NCBI GenBank assembly: GCA_965372135.1
Contig: CBDVBD010000133.1
Coordinates: forward strand, 1-9,411
DNA length: 9,411 bases
From: CBDVBD01 sp965372135
GTDB taxonomy: Bacteria; Electryoneota; RPQS01; CBDVBD01
Reading direction: 5' to 3'
Part shown: one piece after another, positions 7,157 through 9,411 of the stretch
How the letters are laid out: each line of letters opens with the position of its first letter
Numbering within the stretch: position 1 is the first letter of the stretch
Program-made: the position numbers and the translations under genes
The notes under the pieces: generated by a model
Databases searched by the model: none
What the model was told of the DNA's origin: nothing
The model's input: the letters and a program-made list of their open reading frames with translations, nothing else

Positions 7157-7360
7157 ATGCAAGTGATTTTTTGCGTGTACCGACTATTTTTTGATGGTTT
7201 CCAATTTTATCATGCAGTTTCTCGGTGGGATGTCTGCAATCAGCATGGAGTGGATGACTTCTCGGTGGTACAGCTTCGCGCGATGTTTTTCACCACGAAA
7301 TCCTTGAACGACTATGTGGATTTAATTTATGCGGAAGACTTGTGGACGATCCGTAGTTAA
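7157..7360 (+). CDS. Doubtful small ORF (67 aa), unrecognised
   Basis: This would be the only plus-strand gene in the window. The 67-residue product (MQVIFCVYRLFFDGFQFYHA..., ending LIYAEDLWTIRS) has many aromatic residues, no signal peptide and no family I recognise. No Shine-Dalgarno sequence precedes the ATG; only ATAAAATAATAAG is present. In its favour, the stop codon stands four bases before a 10-bp hairpin (7365-7409), as if it had its own terminator, and the frame is free of overlap with real genes. Against it are the missing ribosome site and codon use that is not distinctive. A chance ORF is the more likely reading. Confidence 0.22.
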   Translation: MQVIFCVYRLFFDGFQFYHAVSRWDVCNQHGVDDFSVVQLRAMFFTTKSLNDYVDLIYAEDLWTIRS

Positions 7361-7364
7361 ATAG

Positions 7365-7409
7365 TACGGACCAAGGTCGAGGGATGATTATTCGTCGAGT
7401 TGGTCCGTA
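7365..7409. terminator. Hairpin downstream of the secretin gene (possible bidirectional terminator)
   Basis: A perfect 10-bp inverted repeat, TACGGACCAA (7365-7374) and TTGGTCCGTA (7400-7409), encloses 25 bases. It starts 45 bp after the stop of the secretin gene, a suitable place to end that operon. On the minus strand it is followed by CTATTTAACT and on the plus strand by AAGTTTTGAT, both weak T-runs. The long loop is atypical for an efficient intrinsic terminator, so an RNA-stabilising 3' structure or a protein-binding site is an alternative. Confidence 0.5.
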
Positions 7410-7454
7410 AAGTTTTGATAAGGATACAATATTATTTAACGCCAAGGACGTGGT

Positions 7455-8657
7455 TTATTCACTTTTCGTGGTATCTGAACTTGCCTCCCAGTTCCGCTCG
7501 AAGCTTTCATCCATATCCTGTGAGCCTTTTTTGAAAACATCTGGCAGGAAGCTGGGAACGTCTTTGGTGCGAATTTCCAACAGAGGCACGAGCTGAGCGC
7601 GCAGTACTACCATCAGTTCGCGGTCATAAGTATAATCCCTATTATAACCGAAAAGATAGCGTAGACCCAAAAACCACCAGGGCAAATCCTTCAGAAAAGG
7701 AATACCCTTACGTAGTTCTCGGTTATCTCTTGAATAGAGTCCACCCACTACCGTGGTTTCGCCATCCAGCAGCAACACCTGGGTGCTCGCTTCGGATTTG
7801 TTGACGATGGTGGAAACGGGGTCTACCTCAACGTCAGATCGCTCCATCTCGATAACTAAATGGATAAAATCCAGTTCGTTTTCGGTGTACACCGTGGGCT
7901 TAACTGTCAGGATGGTACCGACGGAGAAAAATTGTTCAAGAATATTACCGGCGAAATCCAGTGTTTTAATGGAAAAGTCCTGCCCGACCTGGATACGACC
8001 TTCTCTACCGGAGAGCACAACCAATTGAGGTTGTGCCAGGATTCGCCCCAGGGCGTCCTCTTCATAGGCGCGCAGCGTGGTTACCACGCCGACATCATAG
8101 ATATCTATTTCGTTCCTATAATCCGCATAGCCTTCTACTACATCGTCTATTATCCGATTAGTACCCCTGACAGAAAAACTTGCGGAGTCCCAATTCCCTC
8201 CGGATAACCAGGCAGTCCAGTCAATGCCCGCTTCAAGTAGTGCCTGTCGATCACCTTCGAAGAAGATTGCATCGATGCGGACTTCCCGGCTACTAAGTTT
8301 GATCGGCTCTTCCTCGGGAGACACCTTCTTTGATTCGCCCACGATTTCATAGAATTTTTCATGTTCGACGTAGCTCAACCTATTCGCCATTAAGATGATC
8401 TCTAAGGCTTTCTTCCATGGCAGGTTGACTATTTCCACATCGATTTGCCCACCACGCCGCAATGGGTCTATGATGGTCTTTCCCTCTTTTTTATCGCTGA
8501 TGGTGGAAAGGATGCTGAAAGCCTGCTCGAATGACATGGTTGACGAGAGAGTAATGATCTCACCCGGTGCGACATATTCTTGTGGAAGGCGGTTCTGGGC
8601 AATGGCTGTCATCGCAAGCAGGATAGAGATTAGAAAGGCGAGAGTGAGAAATCGCAT
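7455..8657 (-). CDS. Short secretin (type IV pilus / type II secretion outer-membrane channel)
   Basis: The 400-residue protein has a Sec signal peptide (MRFLTLAFLISILLAMTAIA, cleaved near 20). Residues about 33-107 form an N0/STN-like domain (FEQAFSIL..., TIIDPLRRGGQIDVEIVNLPWKKALEIIL, then Y..HEKFYEIVG). Residues about 123-205 are the segment leading into the barrel (REVRIDAIFFEGDRQALLEAGIDW; LRAYEEDALGRILAQPQLVVLSGREGRIQVG). The secretin domain follows to about 358, with the hallmark VLLLDGETTVVGGL (294-307), GIPFLKDLPWW..L..LFG (318-337) and RELMVVLRAQLVP. A hydrophilic C-terminal tail of about 40 residues could bind a pilotin. Secretins form multimeric outer-membrane gates for pili or secreted proteins. 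It is shorter than typical PilQ or GspD (500-700 aa): no AMIN domain and no Secretin_N/N1 repeats. AAGGAT lies seven bases before ATG. It follows the PilO/PilP-like gene by 35 bp, clearly in one operon, which favours a PilQ role; MshL-like is possible. Confidence 0.9.
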   Translation of the reverse strand: MRFLTLAFLISILLAMTAIAQNRLPQEYVAPGEIITLSSTMSFEQAFSILSTISDKKEGKTIIDPLRRGGQIDVEIVNLPWKKALEIILMANRLSYVEHEKFYEIVGESKKVSPEEEPIKLSSREVRIDAIFFEGDRQALLEAGIDWTAWLSGGNWDSASFSVRGTNRIIDDVVEGYADYRNEIDIYDVGVVTTLRAYEEDALGRILAQPQLVVLSGREGRIQVGQDFSIKTLDFAGNILEQFFSVGTILTVKPTVYTENELDFIHLVIEMERSDVEVDPVSTIVNKSEASTQVLLLDGETTVVGGLYSRDNRELRKGIPFLKDLPWWFLGLRYLFGYNRDYTYDRELMVVLRAQLVPLLEIRTKDVPSFLPDVFKKGSQDMDESFERNWEASSDTTKSE

Positions 8658-8692
8658 AATTGATATCCTTGATTTTCAAGTGGTTGGTTAGA

Positions 8693-9411
8693 CTATTTTT
8701 CGCCGATGTACAGAGAGATTTTACGTGGTGGAATCAACTGGCTTAAATAGAAATCCACCCGGTTTTCATCAGGTAAAATATCTATCAGGTGTCCCAAGTA
8801 GACTTCATCACCCATACTGAGGATTTTCAGTTCTCCGGTTTGATCTATCAGATACGCTTGAGTAGGCGTCATCGCCTGCAAGGTGGATTCGAAGACGTTA
8901 GGTAATCCCCACCTGTTGGCTGGGAGTCTTACGACCTCTTTTACCGGTTTACGGAAGAAGTTGAAATCGATGTCCGGTGCGGAAAGATCCACCGCGTAAT
9001 CCACGTCTTCAAAGCCCGGCAGATTGGCGGAAATGGCGTTTAGATCCAACACGAAGTTTACCCAGGGGCGACCAGCTTTACCACCTTTTCGAAAGCTGGT
9101 TTCTTTAATATCAATCGATTTAATGCGCAGATAGGGCAGGATATGCTCCAAATACCAGACAAAAGTGAACAGATCCTCGAACTTGGCTTCTCCCGTTACT
9201 TTATAATTCACTCTGCGAATTCCAGCGGAATCACTTTTTGTAGTTTGTACAAAGTCGAAGTTCAAGCTGGTTTCCTTATCCGGCAGAATCATGTCCAAGT
9301 ACTCGTAAGTCTTTTGTGCTGTTTCCGTTCTGGGGATAGCCTTGGATCGGTACAGCCACGATTCCTGGAGGTTTTCCAGTTTCTCCTGCATGCCCACTGC
9401 CTGGGCAACCA
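8693..9411 (-). CDS. PilO-like pilus assembly protein with C-terminal PilP/GspC-HR-like domain (5' partial)
   Basis: The frame is open through the window edge, so the N-terminus is missing. In-frame GTG (9397) and ATG (9391) codons are internal, and the usual PilO cytoplasmic stretch and membrane helix should lie beyond 9411. The visible part begins with a coiled-coil-like segment (QEKLENLQESW), then a PilO ferredoxin-like core (numbered from the GTG at 9397): about 29-125, with YEYLDMILPDKE, VNYKVTGEAKFEDLFTFVWY, LEHILPYLRIKSIDI and WVNFVLDLNAI. A linker rich in Asp/Phe/Pro leads to about 167-234: NVFESTLQAMTPTQAYLID, GELKILSMGDEVYLGHLIDI, then DENRVDF and ISLYIGEK. That last module resembles the PilP/GspC homology-region fold (L..I....QAYLI...GE...L..GD.V.....I.I). 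PilO and PilP sit in the periplasm and connect the inner-membrane platform with the secretin. The next gene is the secretin, 35 bp downstream, which fits the pilMNO(P)Q order. Confidence 0.85.
   Translation of the reverse strand, partial: VAQAVGMQEKLENLQESWLYRSKAIPRTETAQKTYEYLDMILPDKETSLNFDFVQTTKSDSAGIRRVNYKVTGEAKFEDLFTFVWYLEHILPYLRIKSIDIKETSFRKGGKAGRPWVNFVLDLNAISANLPGFEDVDYAVDLSAPDIDFNFFRKPVKEVVRLPANRWGLPNVFESTLQAMTPTQAYLIDQTGELKILSMGDEVYLGHLIDILPDENRVDFYLSQLIPPRKISLYIGEK

Larger units (their letters stand above)
6905..7454. other. 550-bp intergenic region without a convincing gene
   Basis: The part next to the OMP gene (about 6905-7120) is purine-rich on the plus strand and should carry the OMP promoter. 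A TACAAT at 6966-6971 (minus strand) could be a -10 element, but no good -35 stands before it. A 28-codon minus-strand frame (6984-7070, MTDIWGSCNGSNFGFINGLH...) has no ribosome site and is not called as a gene. The rest holds the doubtful plus-strand ORF at 7157-7360 and the hairpin at 7365-7409. I see no tRNA, insertion sequence or CRISPR repeat here. Confidence 0.6.

Noticed and set aside
7753..8207. Plus-strand ORFs of 91 and 115 aa opposite the secretin gene
   Set aside because: They are antisense shadows of the conserved secretin domain, without ribosome sites or recognisable products.

Overview
All convincing genes in this window lie on the minus strand, so transcription runs right to left. 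The protein content points to a didermal bacterium of the FCB superphylum (Bacteroidetes-like lineages and neighbouring candidate phyla). Three things suggest this: C-terminal tails of the type IX secretion system (T9SS) sorting type, a PorT-type outer-membrane beta-barrel, and a very large secreted mosaic protein with a lamin-tail domain, Fn3-like domains and calcium-binding Asp repeats. The phylum is an inference; the window has no marker gene that fixes it.

Layout in transcription order. At 9411-7455 is the end of a type IV pilus / type II secretion-like operon. It holds a 5'-truncated PilO-like protein that appears to be fused to a PilP/GspC-HR-like domain, followed after 35 bp by a short secretin made of only an N0/STN-like domain and the secretin barrel. 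A 10-bp-stem hairpin follows (7365-7409). The 550-bp gap 7454-6905 has no convincing gene. At 6904-6251 is a 217-aa outer-membrane beta-barrel protein. At 5963-5553 is a 136-aa lipoprotein with a C-terminal hydrophobic helix. Each of these two genes is followed on the same strand by an orphan decayed tail that reads as the last 30-50 residues of a T9SS/FlgD-Ig-type sorting domain (6138-6034 and 5477-5319). The second tail still has its strong terminator (5260-5285).

The left half (4873-101) is one gene for a 1590-residue secreted mosaic protein. It carries a papain/C39-like cysteine peptidase domain and a glutamine-amidotransferase-like fold domain. It has a near-consensus sigma-70-type promoter (4940-4968), a good ribosome binding site, and a terminator hairpin (15-49).

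How the parts fit together: the pilus/secretion proteins and the beta-barrel belong to the outer envelope, and the large protein is an exported or cell-surface protein. The two orphan tails indicate that at least two further T9SS cargo genes once stood here and have been deleted down to their 3' ends. The large protein itself has no recognisable sorting tail. The most notable points are the two tail relics, the PilO-PilP-like fusion beside a minimal secretin, and the architecture of the large peptidase-containing protein.
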